Shown piece after piece: positions 9,375 through 20,131 of a DNA stretch of 64,000 nucleotides (position 1 is its first letter; the number at the start of each line of letters is the position of its first letter). The translations under genes were made by a program, and so were the position numbers. The stretch lies in NCBI GenBank assembly GCA_025361565.1, contig JANYKN010000196.1:1-64000 (forward strand), given 5' to 3'. The notes under the pieces were generated by a model. It was given only the letters and a program-made list of their open reading frames with translations. It did not search any database and was not told the origin of the DNA. The stretch comes from Bacteroidota bacterium. Lineage in GTDB: Bacteria > Bacteroidota > Bacteroidia > Bacteroidales > NBLH01.

Positions 9375-12300
9375 ATGCCTGTTATGAAAAGTATAAATAC
9401 TAAATTCTCTTCCAAAATTGAATCAAAATTTTCCAGTTTAGGAGTAAAATTATTGGTTTTTCTCATTTTTATTTTTTGTTTTTCGATACATGCAATTGCA
9501 CAAAAGAAAAAAGAAATTGAAAAAAAGGAGGATAAAAAAGAAGACAAAAAAGATAAGCCTGAAAAAATTACTTCCCTGAATTCATCTACATATTCAGGAT
9601 TAAAATTCAGAAGCATTGGCCCTGCTTATACTTCAGGACGAATTGCTGATTTTGCTGTTAATCCACAAAAGCAAAGTGAATGGTATGTTGCTGTAGCAAG
9701 TGGAAATATTTGGAAAACCGTTAATAATGGACAAACGTTTTCTCCTATATTCGATGAATATGGCTCTTATTCTATAGGTTGTATTATTATAGATCCTAAG
9801 AATTCTAATATTTTATGGGTCGGAACCGGTGAAAATAACCATCAGCGTGCTTTAGGATATGGCGATGGTGTTTATAAATCGCTGGATGGCGGAAAATCCT
9901 GGAAAAATATGGGTCTTAAAGAATCCAGGCAAATTGGAATGATTGCCATTGATCCTCGTAATTCAGATATTGTTTTTATAGCTGCTGAAGGTTCCGTTTG
10001 GGGCCCGGGTGCAGAACGTGGATTATATAAAACTACGGATGGTGGTAAGAATTGGAAAAAAGTCCTGAATATAAGCGAAAATACAGGTGTAAATAATGTA
10101 GTCATAGATCCCTCAAATCCCAATATCATGTATGCAACTTCTGAGCAAAGACGAAGGCATGTGCATACTAAGATTGGAGGCGGCCCCGAATCTGCAATTT
10201 ATAAATCTACTGATGGGGGCGAAACCTGGAACAAACTTTCATCCGGCCTACCAAGCGGAGACAAAGGAGGGATGGGAATTGCAATATCTCCTATAAATCC
10301 AAATTATGTTTATGCCATTATTGAAGCCGAAGGCGAAACCGGGGGCTTTTTTAGATCGACCGACAAAGGCGAATCATGGTCAAAAATGAGTTCTCATGCA
10401 TCAAGTGGCCAGTATTATAATGAAATATATTGTGATCCGGTACTAGCGGACAAAGTATATTCAGTTGAAACAATTACAAATGTGACACTCGACGGAGGAA
10501 AAACATGGACTGCACTTGGTAATAATGAGCGACACGTTGATGATCATGCATTATGGATTGATCCAAAAGATACGGAGCATTTATTAATTGGCGGCGATGG
10601 TGGAATCTATGAATCATATGATGGCGGTGAAAACTACAGGCATATTTCCAATCTTTCTATAACCCAATGCTATAGAGTTTATCTCGATAATGAATATCCT
10701 TTTTACAATGTTTACGGTGGCACACAGGATAATAATAGTATGGGAGGCCCATCAAGGAATATCAGCAGCTCAGGTGTTACTTCAGACGAATGGACAACTA
10801 CAGTTGGAGGTGATGGCTTTTGGGGCAGGGTAGATCCTGAAGATCCAAATATTGTATATTCTGAATCTCAATATGGAAACATTTGCAGATTTGATAAAAA
10901 AAGCGGGGAACTACTTTTTATTCAACCTCAACCAGGTAAAGGAGAACTCACTTATAAATGGAATTGGAACACACCTTTTATAATTAGTCCGCACTCCAAC
11001 AAAAGATTATATTTAGCAGCCAATAAAGTATTTAGGAGTGATGATAGAGGCCAATCCTGGAAGACAATAAGTGGTGATTTATCAGCTAATATTGATAGGA
11101 ATACTTGGCCGGTAATGGGAAAATTTTGGAGTGTTGATGCAGTTGCCAAAGATATTTCCACTTCTCTCTATGGAATGGTAGTTTCGCTTGAAGAATCAAT
11201 AAAAAAAGAAGGGTTGATTTATGCAGGAACAGATGATGGTTTGGTTCAGGTAACCGATAATGGTGGAAATGACTGGGTTAAATATAATGAATTCCCAGGT
11301 GTTCCAGCATATACTTACGTAAGCGATGTTTTCCCTTCAAATTTTGATGAGAATATTGTTTTTGCTTCATTTGATAATACACTCCGCGATGATTTTAAAC
11401 CCTATTTATGTAAAAGTACAAACAAAGGAAAAACTTGGACATCAATTGCCGGTGATTTACCTGTGAATGGTGCCGTTCATTCTATTGTTCAAGATAATAT
11501 TAATCCTGATTTGTTATTTGTAGGCACCGAATTCGGAGTTTACTTTTCATATAATGGCGGTACAAATTGGGTTCAGCTGAAATCTGGAATGCCTACTATT
11601 GCAGTTAAAGATATTGCTATTCAAAAGCGTGAGAATGATTTGGTGCTTGCAACTTTTGGACGCGGTTTTTATATTTTGGATGACTTTTCTGCTTTACGAC
11701 AAGTCAATGCGGATCTGAATATTGATGAAGCTAAAATTTTCCCAATAAAAGATGCACTGGCATTTAATGAATCTGGAGGAAAATATGGACAAGGGTCTAC
11801 TTATTTTGCAGCTAAGAATCCAGATTTTGGTGCCGTTTTTACTTATTATTTAAAGGATGTGCCTAAAAGTTCAAAAGAGCAGCGCAATGAAAAAGAAGCA
11901 GAGCTTTTTAAAGATTCTAAACCAATTCCACAGCTTGGATTGAAAGAATTGAGAGATGAATCTATGCAGGAACCTTCCTATTTGGTTTTTACAATCCTCG
12001 ATGAAGGGGGAAATGTAATCAGAAAACTTAACGTTAAACCATCAAAGGGAATTAACCGAATTAATTGGGACTTGCGATATCCTTCTACCAGGCAGGAAAG
12101 GGAAACAAGCGATAAGTTTGATCCATTTAAGGACAGTGGTTCCGGAATATTAATTATGCCCGGTAAGTATTCAGTTTCTATGGGAATTTATACTTTTGGG
12201 AAATTTAAGGAATTGGCACCCGCACAAAGTTTTGTTGTTAAATCATTAAATAATACCACCTTACCGGCATCAGACAAGAATGAACTTGTTGCCTTCCAAA

Positions 12301-12752
12301 AAAGAGTTTCGGAAAGGGTTAAAGTTGTTAATGCTACAATTGCTTATGCAAATGATGAATGGGCAGAATTAATGACTATTAAAAAAACCATTCTAAATCT
12401 TCCTGAAGCAAAAGCGGATTTAATGAGCCAGGTTCATGAAGTAGAACAGGAACTGGATGAGGTGATTTTTGCTTTCGAAGGTTTGCAACCAAAAGCCAGC
12501 TTTGAAGAAATTCCTCCTCATAATTTGGCAATCAATATGCGAATAGATTATCTGATGCAGACTCATTACAGTTCTACAAGTGCTATTACTCAAACTGAGA
12601 AAGATCAGTTTGCAATTATAGAAGATCAAGTTCCGCCATTAATTGACAAGTTGAAATTGATTGTATTCGAGAAAATGAAAAAGCTTGAAAAATCTTTAGA
12701 TGATGTAAATGCTCCTTGGACTAAAGGGCGTTTTCCTGAATGGAAAAAATAA
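9375..12752 (+). CDS. Large secreted VPS10/sortilin-like BNR beta-propeller protein
   Basis: Signal peptide; repeated Asp-box motifs (YKSLDGGKSWKNMG, YKTTDGGKNWKKV, YKSTDGGETWNKL, FRSTDKGESWSKM, CKSTNKGKTWTSI). Confidence 0.85.
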   Translation: MPVMKSINTKFSSKIESKFSSLGVKLLVFLIFIFCFSIHAIAQKKKEIEKKEDKKEDKKDKPEKITSLNSSTYSGLKFRSIGPAYTSGRIADFAVNPQKQSEWYVAVASGNIWKTVNNGQTFSPIFDEYGSYSIGCIIIDPKNSNILWVGTGENNHQRALGYGDGVYKSLDGGKSWKNMGLKESRQIGMIAIDPRNSDIVFIAAEGSVWGPGAERGLYKTTDGGKNWKKVLNISENTGVNNVVIDPSNPNIMYATSEQRRRHVHTKIGGGPESAIYKSTDGGETWNKLSSGLPSGDKGGMGIAISPINPNYVYAIIEAEGETGGFFRSTDKGESWSKMSSHASSGQYYNEIYCDPVLADKVYSVETITNVTLDGGKTWTALGNNERHVDDHALWIDPKDTEHLLIGGDGGIYESYDGGENYRHISNLSITQCYRVYLDNEYPFYNVYGGTQDNNSMGGPSRNISSSGVTSDEWTTTVGGDGFWGRVDPEDPNIVYSESQYGNICRFDKKSGELLFIQPQPGKGELTYKWNWNTPFIISPHSNKRLYLAANKVFRSDDRGQSWKTISGDLSANIDRNTWPVMGKFWSVDAVAKDISTSLYGMVVSLEESIKKEGLIYAGTDDGLVQVTDNGGNDWVKYNEFPGVPAYTYVSDVFPSNFDENIVFASFDNTLRDDFKPYLCKSTNKGKTWTSIAGDLPVNGAVHSIVQDNINPDLLFVGTEFGVYFSYNGGTNWVQLKSGMPTIAVKDIAIQKRENDLVLATFGRGFYILDDFSALRQVNADLNIDEAKIFPIKDALAFNESGGKYGQGSTYFAAKNPDFGAVFTYYLKDVPKSSKEQRNEKEAELFKDSKPIPQLGLKELRDESMQEPSYLVFTILDEGGNVIRKLNVKPSKGINRINWDLRYPSTRQERETSDKFDPFKDSGSGILIMPGKYSVSMGIYTFGKFKELAPAQSFVVKSLNNTTLPASDKNELVAFQKRVSERVKVVNATIAYANDEWAELMTIKKTILNLPEAKADLMSQVHEVEQELDEVIFAFEGLQPKASFEEIPPHNLAINMRIDYLMQTHYSSTSAITQTEKDQFAIIEDQVPPLIDKLKLIVFEKMKKLEKSLDDVNAPWTKGRFPEWKK

Positions 12753-13426
12753 AAAATACTTTTAAAAAGCTACGATCAACAAATTCTTTATTTTGAATTT
12801 TTAGTTAAAAACAACATTCGTTTTAAATGATATTCTAACCCAAATTTAAATCATGAATAATATTCTTTAAACTAATTCGTTTTTTTTAATGTTCAGTGAA
12901 TTTGTTGGTTTGAAATATTTGCCCTTTCATTTTTTTAAAGGTGGAAGGGCAAATTCGATTAATTAAGAATTATCTAGAAATTAAGTTGAACAATATTTTT
13001 ATTGAAATTATTTCTTTGGAATTTAACCAATTGCCGCTTAGTTAGAGTTCGAAGAACTAATATTCATTAACAATAATTCAGATACTGGTTGTTTAATCAA
13101 ATTCTGAATTGCTCATTTATAAAGAATAAAAATTTGGCATGATTTTTTCATTGATATAATTCAATTTTGATTACAAATGGGCTGAAATTTTTAATCAATC
13201 AAATTACAAAAAATTATTTGAAGCTATTTATATTATTGAATAAAGTATTATCTTTATCGACCATTCAATAGTCGTTAGGGTTAAAGAACATAGAAAACGA
13301 TAATTCTAAAGTTCTTGTAATTCAAAAGATTGAACATAATTTTATAAAGAATTTAATCATTTAAAATCAGGGAAAGTTTTCATATTAGTGTAGCTTTTAC
13401 TTGTGGAAATAATTAAGAATAAACAT

Positions 13427-14233
13427 ATGAAAAATGTAGTTTTAAGCGTTATCAGCATTTTTTTTGTATCTTTTTTGTCGTATTCTCAAAAAACAGAAAT
13501 GGTTCTGGTTCAGGGAGGTACATTTGTAATGGGCAATGATTATTCAATTAATCAGGATGAATCGCCCGAGCATAAAGTTACACTGACCGATTTTAGCATT
13601 GGAAAGAATGAAGTAACTTTTGAAGAATTCGACCGTTTTTGCGTTTCAACGGGATGGGAAAAGCCTGATGATGCAAAACTTGGAAGAGGAAAAAACCCTG
13701 TAATGAACATTAGCTGGGAAGCTGCAGTTATGTATTGTAACTGGCTTAGTAAAATGGAAGGGCTTGATAGGGCTTATACTATTAAAAGAGATAGTCTCGC
13801 TACTACGGTACTTTGTAATTTCGAAACCAATGGTTATAGATTGCCTACTGAAGCAGAATGGGAATATGCTGCAAAAGGAGGTACTCAATCTAAAGGTTTT
13901 GCTTTTAGTGGAAGTAACAATCCTGATGAAGTTGCCTGGTACTTCTTAAATTCAAATGGAATGCCTCATCCTGTTGGTGAAAAAAAGCCCAATGAATTAG
14001 GAATTTATGATATGAGTGGTAACGTAAGAGAATGGTGCTGGGATTTATACGATAAAGATTATTACAAAAAAAGTCCTGAAAGTAATCCAACTGGTCCAAC
14101 TGTAGGTGTTCGAAGGGTATACCGTGGTGGAGCATGGAATTTTAAAATCGATTTTTTAAGGATGACTGGACGTGAATATATGGGACCAAGCAAGAATTAT
14201 GGAAATGTTGGTTTTAGAGTTGCTAAAAGGTAA
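13427..14233 (+). CDS. Formylglycine-generating enzyme (SUMF1/FGE-sulfatase) family protein
   Basis: MVLVQGGTFVMGND...YRLPTEAEWEYAAKGG...GNVREWCWDLYDKDYY...RVYRGGAWNFKIDFLRMTGREYMGPSKNYGNVGFRVAKR; ATG 13427 preferred over GTG 13403. Confidence 0.88.
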   Translation: MKNVVLSVISIFFVSFLSYSQKTEMVLVQGGTFVMGNDYSINQDESPEHKVTLTDFSIGKNEVTFEEFDRFCVSTGWEKPDDAKLGRGKNPVMNISWEAAVMYCNWLSKMEGLDRAYTIKRDSLATTVLCNFETNGYRLPTEAEWEYAAKGGTQSKGFAFSGSNNPDEVAWYFLNSNGMPHPVGEKKPNELGIYDMSGNVREWCWDLYDKDYYKKSPESNPTGPTVGVRRVYRGGAWNFKIDFLRMTGREYMGPSKNYGNVGFRVAKR

Positions 14234-14337
14234 CATCAAATAAATTTATCCAAATCAGTACTTATTTTTAACCCTTGATTTTTTGAAAGACCAATTAAAA
14301 AGCAATATTTCGAATTTATTTTAAAATATTTATCACA

Positions 14338-14367
14338 AAATAATGTCGACAAAAGTCGACATTATTT
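14338..14367. terminator. Perfect 13-bp stem hairpin, probable terminator or palindromic site
   Basis: AAATAATGTCGAC-AAAA-GTCGACATTATTT, followed by GTTTAATT. Confidence 0.6.
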
Positions 14368-14540
14368 GTTTAATTCAAGAAATATGTTTATTTTAATTAG
14401 AATAAAGTAATTTAAAATTGTCATTTTTAGTTTTTTTTATTTAATTTTGTAATGTTGAAATGTAGCAATTCGGCAAAATTATTGTGGTGAAAACAAATGA
14501 GAATTTTTTTCGTCAATTCTATATTTTTAAAAAAAAATAA

Positions 14541-14768
14541 TTGAAAATGCAAAATACTATTAGGGTAGAAAGAGCCAAACAAAACATGACACAGGGCCAG
14601 CTTGCCGAAGCTATTGGTGTGTCAAGACAAACCATTCACGCAATTGAAACAGGGAAATTTGCCCCTTCAGTGATTACTGCTTTAAAAATATCAAAGTATT
14701 TTCATACTACAGTTCAGGAAGTGTTTCAACTGGAAGAAAATGAACTTGTAGATCCTGTTATTCCTTAG
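14541..14768 (+). CDS. Small HTH_3 / XRE-family transcriptional regulator
   Basis: IRVERAKQNMTQGQLAEAIGVSRQTIHAIETGKFAPSVITALKISKYFHTTVQEVFQLEE; canonical HTH. Confidence 0.92.
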   Translation: MKMQNTIRVERAKQNMTQGQLAEAIGVSRQTIHAIETGKFAPSVITALKISKYFHTTVQEVFQLEENELVDPVIP

Positions 14769-14792
14769 TTTTTTTAGCTTAAAAATCTTACA

Positions 14793-15560
14793 ATGCTAAT
14801 TGTATTATCTCCGGCTAAAACCCTTGATTTTTCAAATATCAATTCTGTAAATGAGCATTCACTTCCTGTTTTTATGGAAGAAGCTACGAAGTTGGTTAAA
14901 ATTATTAAAAAATATAAACCAAGCAAGCTATCATCTTTAATGGGAATTAGTGCAAAATTGGCCGATTTGAATTATGAGAGGTTTTTAAAATGGGATTCCA
15001 ATCATATAATTCCTGAAGCCAAAGAAGCAGTATTCGCATTTAAAGGCGATGTTTATATTGGACTTGGAGCCCAAAGCCTCTCTGAGCAAAATTTAGACTA
15101 TTTAAATCTCAATCTCAGAATATTATCTGGCTTATATGGTGTTTTAAAACCATTCGATCTTATCAGGGAATATAGGCTTGAAATGGGGACAGCACTTCCT
15201 AATAATAGAGGAAGTGATTTATACAAGTTTTGGGGAAATCGTATTTCCAAGCAAATAAACCAGGATATTGAGCAATCTTCAGGTGAAAAAGTATTGATTA
15301 ACCTGGCTTCAAATGAATATTTTAAATCAGTTACAGTTAAAGATATTGAGTATAGGATTATTACTCCTGTCTTTAAAGAATATAAAGATAATGATTATAA
15401 AATTGTGAGTTTCTTCGCCAAAAAAGCCCGTGGTTTAATGACTAGATATATTGCTATAAACAATATTACTTCCTCCGATGATATTAAGCGATTTAATTTG
15501 GAAAGATATACGTATAATGAAAGTATTTCAAAACCTGATGAATGGGTTTTTACCCGATAG
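14793..15560 (+). CDS. yaaA: Peroxide stress protein YaaA (DUF328/UPF0246)
   Basis: MLIVLSPAKTLDF...LYGVLKPFDLIREYRLEMGTAL...NLASNEYFKSV...FFAKKARGLMTRYI. Confidence 0.93.
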   Translation: MLIVLSPAKTLDFSNINSVNEHSLPVFMEEATKLVKIIKKYKPSKLSSLMGISAKLADLNYERFLKWDSNHIIPEAKEAVFAFKGDVYIGLGAQSLSEQNLDYLNLNLRILSGLYGVLKPFDLIREYRLEMGTALPNNRGSDLYKFWGNRISKQINQDIEQSSGEKVLINLASNEYFKSVTVKDIEYRIITPVFKEYKDNDYKIVSFFAKKARGLMTRYIAINNITSSDDIKRFNLERYTYNESISKPDEWVFTR

Positions 15561-15610
15561 GCACATACCAGAAAAAAGGAACTCTTAGCAATAAAATTCT
15601 AAAAAAAGAA

Positions 15611-15645
15611 AACTCTTATATTTTGTATAAGAGTTTTTATTTTTT
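15611..15645 (+). terminator. Rho-independent terminator downstream of yaaA
   Basis: AACTCTTATA-TTTTG-TATAAGAGTT followed by TTTATTTTTT. Confidence 0.8.
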
Positions 15646-15684
15646 ACATCAATTGAGGTAACTTCGCAGCTGAAATTTTGAAAA

Positions 15685-18639
15685 ATGAAACGTAGCGAAT
15701 TTGTTATTATTTTATCAAAAAACCGGTTGTTTGGTTGGATGCTAAAACCATACTGGATTGAAAAGGTAAACAAGGATTATTATACTATTACTGAAAGTAT
15801 ATTGGCTGAAAGTAATACACTTCATAATTATTCCGAAGATCAAAAGGAATTGATCAAGCTTGCCACGCAATGTAGCGATAAAGAAATAACCAAATTATTT
15901 TCAAAAAAGAAAGTTAGCACAAGAGACTTTTTAGCTTCACTAACTGACGATAAAATTTTATTCAATATTCGCGAATACATTGAAAGAAGGCTGTTTAAAA
16001 GTTTTGAAATTATCCGTTATGCTGAAATTGATGTTTTCTATAAATCCGAAAGCAAAAATCTATTTGAAGAAGATAGGCTTGAATTGGTAAAAGGAACAGC
16101 TCATGCCATATTTAATTTCAGCAAGGAAAGCGATGGAAGTAAATATTTTCTAAGTATCAGCGATGGTAAATCGGATATTAAATTGTCCGATAAATCAGGT
16201 GAAATAATTACAAATTTACCGTGTATCCTAATGTCGGGACACCGTTTATATTTTTTCAGTAATGGTGATGATGGTATAGACGGTAAAAAATTATTGCCCT
16301 TTTTCGTCAAAGATTTTATTCTAATACCAAAAAGTTCAGAGAAAAAGTATTTTGAAACTTTTGTAAGAAATTCAATCGATAATTATGAGGTTAGAGCCAA
16401 AGGATTTACGATCGAAAACGTTAATATTGACCCCGAACCAATAATCAATCTTGAAAATGACTGGCATCAGGAGTTTTCATTAATCCTCAAGTTTGTTTAT
16501 GAAAGTAGCACCATTTCTCTAAATTATCCCAAAAAGGCATTTGTTGAATTTTCTATCTCGAACGACAATTTTCATTTTCGAAAACTAAACAGAAATTTTA
16601 ATTATGAACAAAAAATACACGATTTTTTGATGTCGTTTAAGGAATTGGAGGAAATTAATCAGGGTTCGTACAAAATAAAAAAGGAACATTTACATGAACT
16701 AAATTTGTTGAACTGGCTCAATTCTAACTCGCAACTTCTTGCAGAAAAGGGTTTTATTGTTAATCAGAATTTTAATAATAAAAAATATTTCACCAAAGAA
16801 ATTTCGCTCAATTTTAAGCTAAAAGAAAACAAAGACTGGTTTGATTTATACGGCACTGTAACTTTCGGCACTTTTACTATTCCGTTTATTAACCTTAAAA
16901 GTCATATTTTAAGCAATAATCCTGAGTATGTACTGCCAAATGGCGAAATTGCAATATTGCCCGAAGAATGGTTTACGAAATATTCAGAACTTATTCAATT
17001 GAGTAAGCACGAAGGTGATGTGCTAAAGATCAAAAAGCACCACTTATCTTATTTTTATTCTGAGTTGGCGGATATTAACAAATCATTGATTACAAAAGCC
17101 GCAGTAATCAATCATCTTAAAATTGCAAGACCAAAGGGCTTAAAAGCTAATTTCAGGCCATATCAGGAGACAGGCTTTAATTGGATTTATTCTTTATATA
17201 AAAGCAGTTTTGGCTCTTGCCTGGCAGATGATATGGGCTTGGGAAAAACCCTTCAAACTTTAGCAACTATTTTAAAAATAAAAGAAGAAGAGCAAGAAAT
17301 TAAACCTTCTCAAGTCAAAAACTTACCCGCTTCAGGCCAATTGAGCCTTTTCGAACAAGTTGCGTCATTAGGTAATGACATGATAAAAGGAGAGAAAAGT
17401 GCCGGAATCATCATTATGCCCACCTCATTAATCCATAACTGGGCAAATGAAATATTGAAATTTGCACCTGAACTAAAGTTTTATATTTATACTGGAGTAA
17501 AGCGAATTAAAAGCACTGTTGAATTTGCCGGATTTGATTTGGTTTTAACCAGTTATGGTGTTTTACGAAACGATATTGAAATTTTGAGAAACTATCATTA
17601 TCGGTTTTTAATACTTGACGAAAGCCAATATATAAAAAACCCGAGTTCCAGGATTTATCAATCAGTAATGGAATTGACAACTGATTTTAAAATGGTACTT
17701 ACAGGAACTCCAATTGAAAATTCTTTGACGGACCTTTGGGCGCAGTTGAATTTTATAAATCCTGGATTATTGGGTGGGATTGAATTTTTTAAAAAAGAAT
17801 TTGCTGACCCAATTGAAAAACAAGCAGATGATATAATTAGACAAATTAAGCAAACGAGGCTGCAAAAACTCATTAGTCCTTTTATATTGAGAAGGACGAA
17901 GCAAGAAGTACTTGATGATTTGCCCGATTTGATGGAATCCATTCAATATTCCACCATGCATGAGGAACAGCGAAAGCTATATGAACAGGAAAAATCAAAG
18001 ATCAGGAACTCATTAATTGATGTTATTGATAGTGGAGATCAGCAAGAAGCCAACTTGATTGTAATACAAGGCTTGACATTATTAAGGCAATTGGCCAATC
18101 ATCCAAAACTTATTGCAGATCATGATGATCTAAGTTCTGGCAAGTTTGAAGATATTATTATGATGATTGAAAGTTTAATGGCAGAAAATCATAAGGTTCT
18201 CATGTTTTCATCTTTTGTGAAGCATCTTAATTTATTTGCAAAATACTTTGATGATAAAAGTATAGATTATTCTAAGTTGGTTGGAGCAACCAGAGACAGG
18301 GAGCAAGAAGTTAATAAATTCCAGGAAGACCCTAAAAGACAAATATTTTTAATTTCGCTAAAAGCAGGTGGTGTTGGTTTAAACCTAACTGCTGCAGATT
18401 ATGTTTTCTTTTTGGATCCCTGGTGGAATCCGGCAGCAGAAAATCAGGCGTTAAGCCGTGCACACAGGATTGGTCAAAAAAACAAAGTGATGGTATATCG
18501 TTTTATTACTGAAGATAGTATCGAAGAGAAAATCCTTAAACTTCAGGAATGGAAAAAAGGGTTGGCCGATGCCTTTATCAACAACAATAATCCTTTTAAA
18601 CAATTGTCAAAAGAAGAGATAGTCGATTTATTTAATTGA
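15685..18639 (+). CDS. SNF2/SWI2-family DEAD/DEAH-box helicase
   Basis: DDMGLGKTLQTLA (Walker A), LDESQYIKNP (DExx variant), LTGTPIENSLTDLWAQLNFI, KAGGVGLNLTAADYVFFLDPWWNPAAENQALSRAHRIGQ. Confidence 0.93.
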   Translation: MKRSEFVIILSKNRLFGWMLKPYWIEKVNKDYYTITESILAESNTLHNYSEDQKELIKLATQCSDKEITKLFSKKKVSTRDFLASLTDDKILFNIREYIERRLFKSFEIIRYAEIDVFYKSESKNLFEEDRLELVKGTAHAIFNFSKESDGSKYFLSISDGKSDIKLSDKSGEIITNLPCILMSGHRLYFFSNGDDGIDGKKLLPFFVKDFILIPKSSEKKYFETFVRNSIDNYEVRAKGFTIENVNIDPEPIINLENDWHQEFSLILKFVYESSTISLNYPKKAFVEFSISNDNFHFRKLNRNFNYEQKIHDFLMSFKELEEINQGSYKIKKEHLHELNLLNWLNSNSQLLAEKGFIVNQNFNNKKYFTKEISLNFKLKENKDWFDLYGTVTFGTFTIPFINLKSHILSNNPEYVLPNGEIAILPEEWFTKYSELIQLSKHEGDVLKIKKHHLSYFYSELADINKSLITKAAVINHLKIARPKGLKANFRPYQETGFNWIYSLYKSSFGSCLADDMGLGKTLQTLATILKIKEEEQEIKPSQVKNLPASGQLSLFEQVASLGNDMIKGEKSAGIIIMPTSLIHNWANEILKFAPELKFYIYTGVKRIKSTVEFAGFDLVLTSYGVLRNDIEILRNYHYRFLILDESQYIKNPSSRIYQSVMELTTDFKMVLTGTPIENSLTDLWAQLNFINPGLLGGIEFFKKEFADPIEKQADDIIRQIKQTRLQKLISPFILRRTKQEVLDDLPDLMESIQYSTMHEEQRKLYEQEKSKIRNSLIDVIDSGDQQEANLIVIQGLTLLRQLANHPKLIADHDDLSSGKFEDIIMMIESLMAENHKVLMFSSFVKHLNLFAKYFDDKSIDYSKLVGATRDREQEVNKFQEDPKRQIFLISLKAGGVGLNLTAADYVFFLDPWWNPAAENQALSRAHRIGQKNKVMVYRFITEDSIEEKILKLQEWKKGLADAFINNNNPFKQLSKEEIVDLFN

Positions 18640-18756
18640 TAATCATCATTAGATATTTCTATTAATTTTTTAACTTTATGGCTCAATCTGAAAAGGGTGA
18701 AATAGGGATTCTTTCAATCTTTTTCTTGCGTTTTTTTAAAATTAAAATATATACAA

Positions 18757-19929
18757 ATGAAACAAACCATTATTATCATTTTTATATTGGCAGGAATGCA
18801 ATGGTTATCCTTTTCACAGGAACTAATATCAATTAAAAATGCATTTAGCTGCAATACTGCAATCGAAATATCAACATTAACCAAATTTGGTCCCACAAGC
18901 CCTCCAAAAGAAGTTAAAACAAAATCGACCGATAACCCGTTTGAACGTTCGCAACATCCTACCTGGTATAAATTTAAAATTGAAAAAGATGGGATATTAC
19001 TTTTTGATATAATTCCAATAGATCAGCTTGATAATTATGATTTTATCATGTATAAAATTGGATCGGGCGATTACTGTAACGATATTTCAATTGGGAAACT
19101 TGAACCAATTACTTCAAATATGAACAGAAATGATCCGGCGAATAATGGAATGACCGGATTATCGATAAATGGCACTCCGGAATCGTATAGTAAAGGAATA
19201 GAAGTTCTTAAAGGTGAGGAATATTTGTTGGCCCTGAACAATATGTATAAAGGGAAAGGACATACTTTGGTTTTTAAGTATCTCGAAAATTTTAAAGTAA
19301 GTGGTACTCTCGAATTTGTTGAAACCAAAGAACCGGTTAAAGCCGAGGTTTTTTGGACTAATCTCAGAACCAAAGAAACAACCTCTTCCATATTATCAAA
19401 TAAAGATGGTTCATTTCAATTGAAAGTGAGCGTAAGTACCGAGGCACACAGGTTTCCCGAGTATTTGTTATGGGCTTATGCCGAAGGATTTTATATAGCT
19501 GATACAATGATTGCCTCGAAAGATATTCCAAATCTTGAAAAGAATCCTTTTAGACTTAAATTGTACAAATTAAATAAAGGGAATAGCGATTTTTTACCTA
19601 AAATTTTCTTTGAACCAAATGATCAGCAAATTACACCTGAATCGTTGCGGGATTTGGAAAGAATTTTACGATTGTTACAGCAAAATCCAAATATTGAAAT
19701 TACGCTCGAAGGACATTCCAATGGTTTTTATCCCAGTACAGAAGTTGATAAAATTTTATCAGAGGGTAGAGCCGAAGTTGTTAAAAAATGGTTGATTGAC
19801 AATGGAATTGATGAAAAACGATTAACAACCTATGGTTTTGGTAGTGAAAAAATGTTATTTCCAATGGCTCAGGATGAAAATGAAGAAAGTATGAACCGTA
19901 GGGTCGAGATTTTTATTTCCAAATTATAA
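18757..19929 (+). CDS. OmpA-family outer membrane protein
   Basis: C-terminal OmpA-like domain: ITLEGHSNGFYPSTEVDKILSEGRAEVVKKWLIDNGIDEKRLTTYGFGSEKMLFPMAQDENEESMNRRVEIFI. Confidence 0.85.
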   Translation: MKQTIIIIFILAGMQWLSFSQELISIKNAFSCNTAIEISTLTKFGPTSPPKEVKTKSTDNPFERSQHPTWYKFKIEKDGILLFDIIPIDQLDNYDFIMYKIGSGDYCNDISIGKLEPITSNMNRNDPANNGMTGLSINGTPESYSKGIEVLKGEEYLLALNNMYKGKGHTLVFKYLENFKVSGTLEFVETKEPVKAEVFWTNLRTKETTSSILSNKDGSFQLKVSVSTEAHRFPEYLLWAYAEGFYIADTMIASKDIPNLEKNPFRLKLYKLNKGNSDFLPKIFFEPNDQQITPESLRDLERILRLLQQNPNIEITLEGHSNGFYPSTEVDKILSEGRAEVVKKWLIDNGIDEKRLTTYGFGSEKMLFPMAQDENEESMNRRVEIFISKL

Positions 19930-19964
19930 TTTAAAGCTAGTACTTCGACAAGTTTAAAACGCAA

Positions 19965-20012
19965 GCGTGAACAAATACTTCATTCCGGAAATGGTGAGGT
20001 AATTGTTCGCGC
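19965..20012. repeat. Intergenic imperfect palindrome
   Basis: GCGTGAACAA ... TTGTTCGCGC arms (9/10 complementary, mismatch can be G-U) with inner CATT/AATG pairing. Confidence 0.5.
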
Positions 20013-20131
20013 TTTTCATCATTTCGAAATAATTTGTACCAATTGCAAATATTAGCGCAATCTCCAGGCAAATCAAATCGTTTTATAAACCAAAATCTTT
20101 TACTTTATACAATTCAGATTAAATATGTGCT

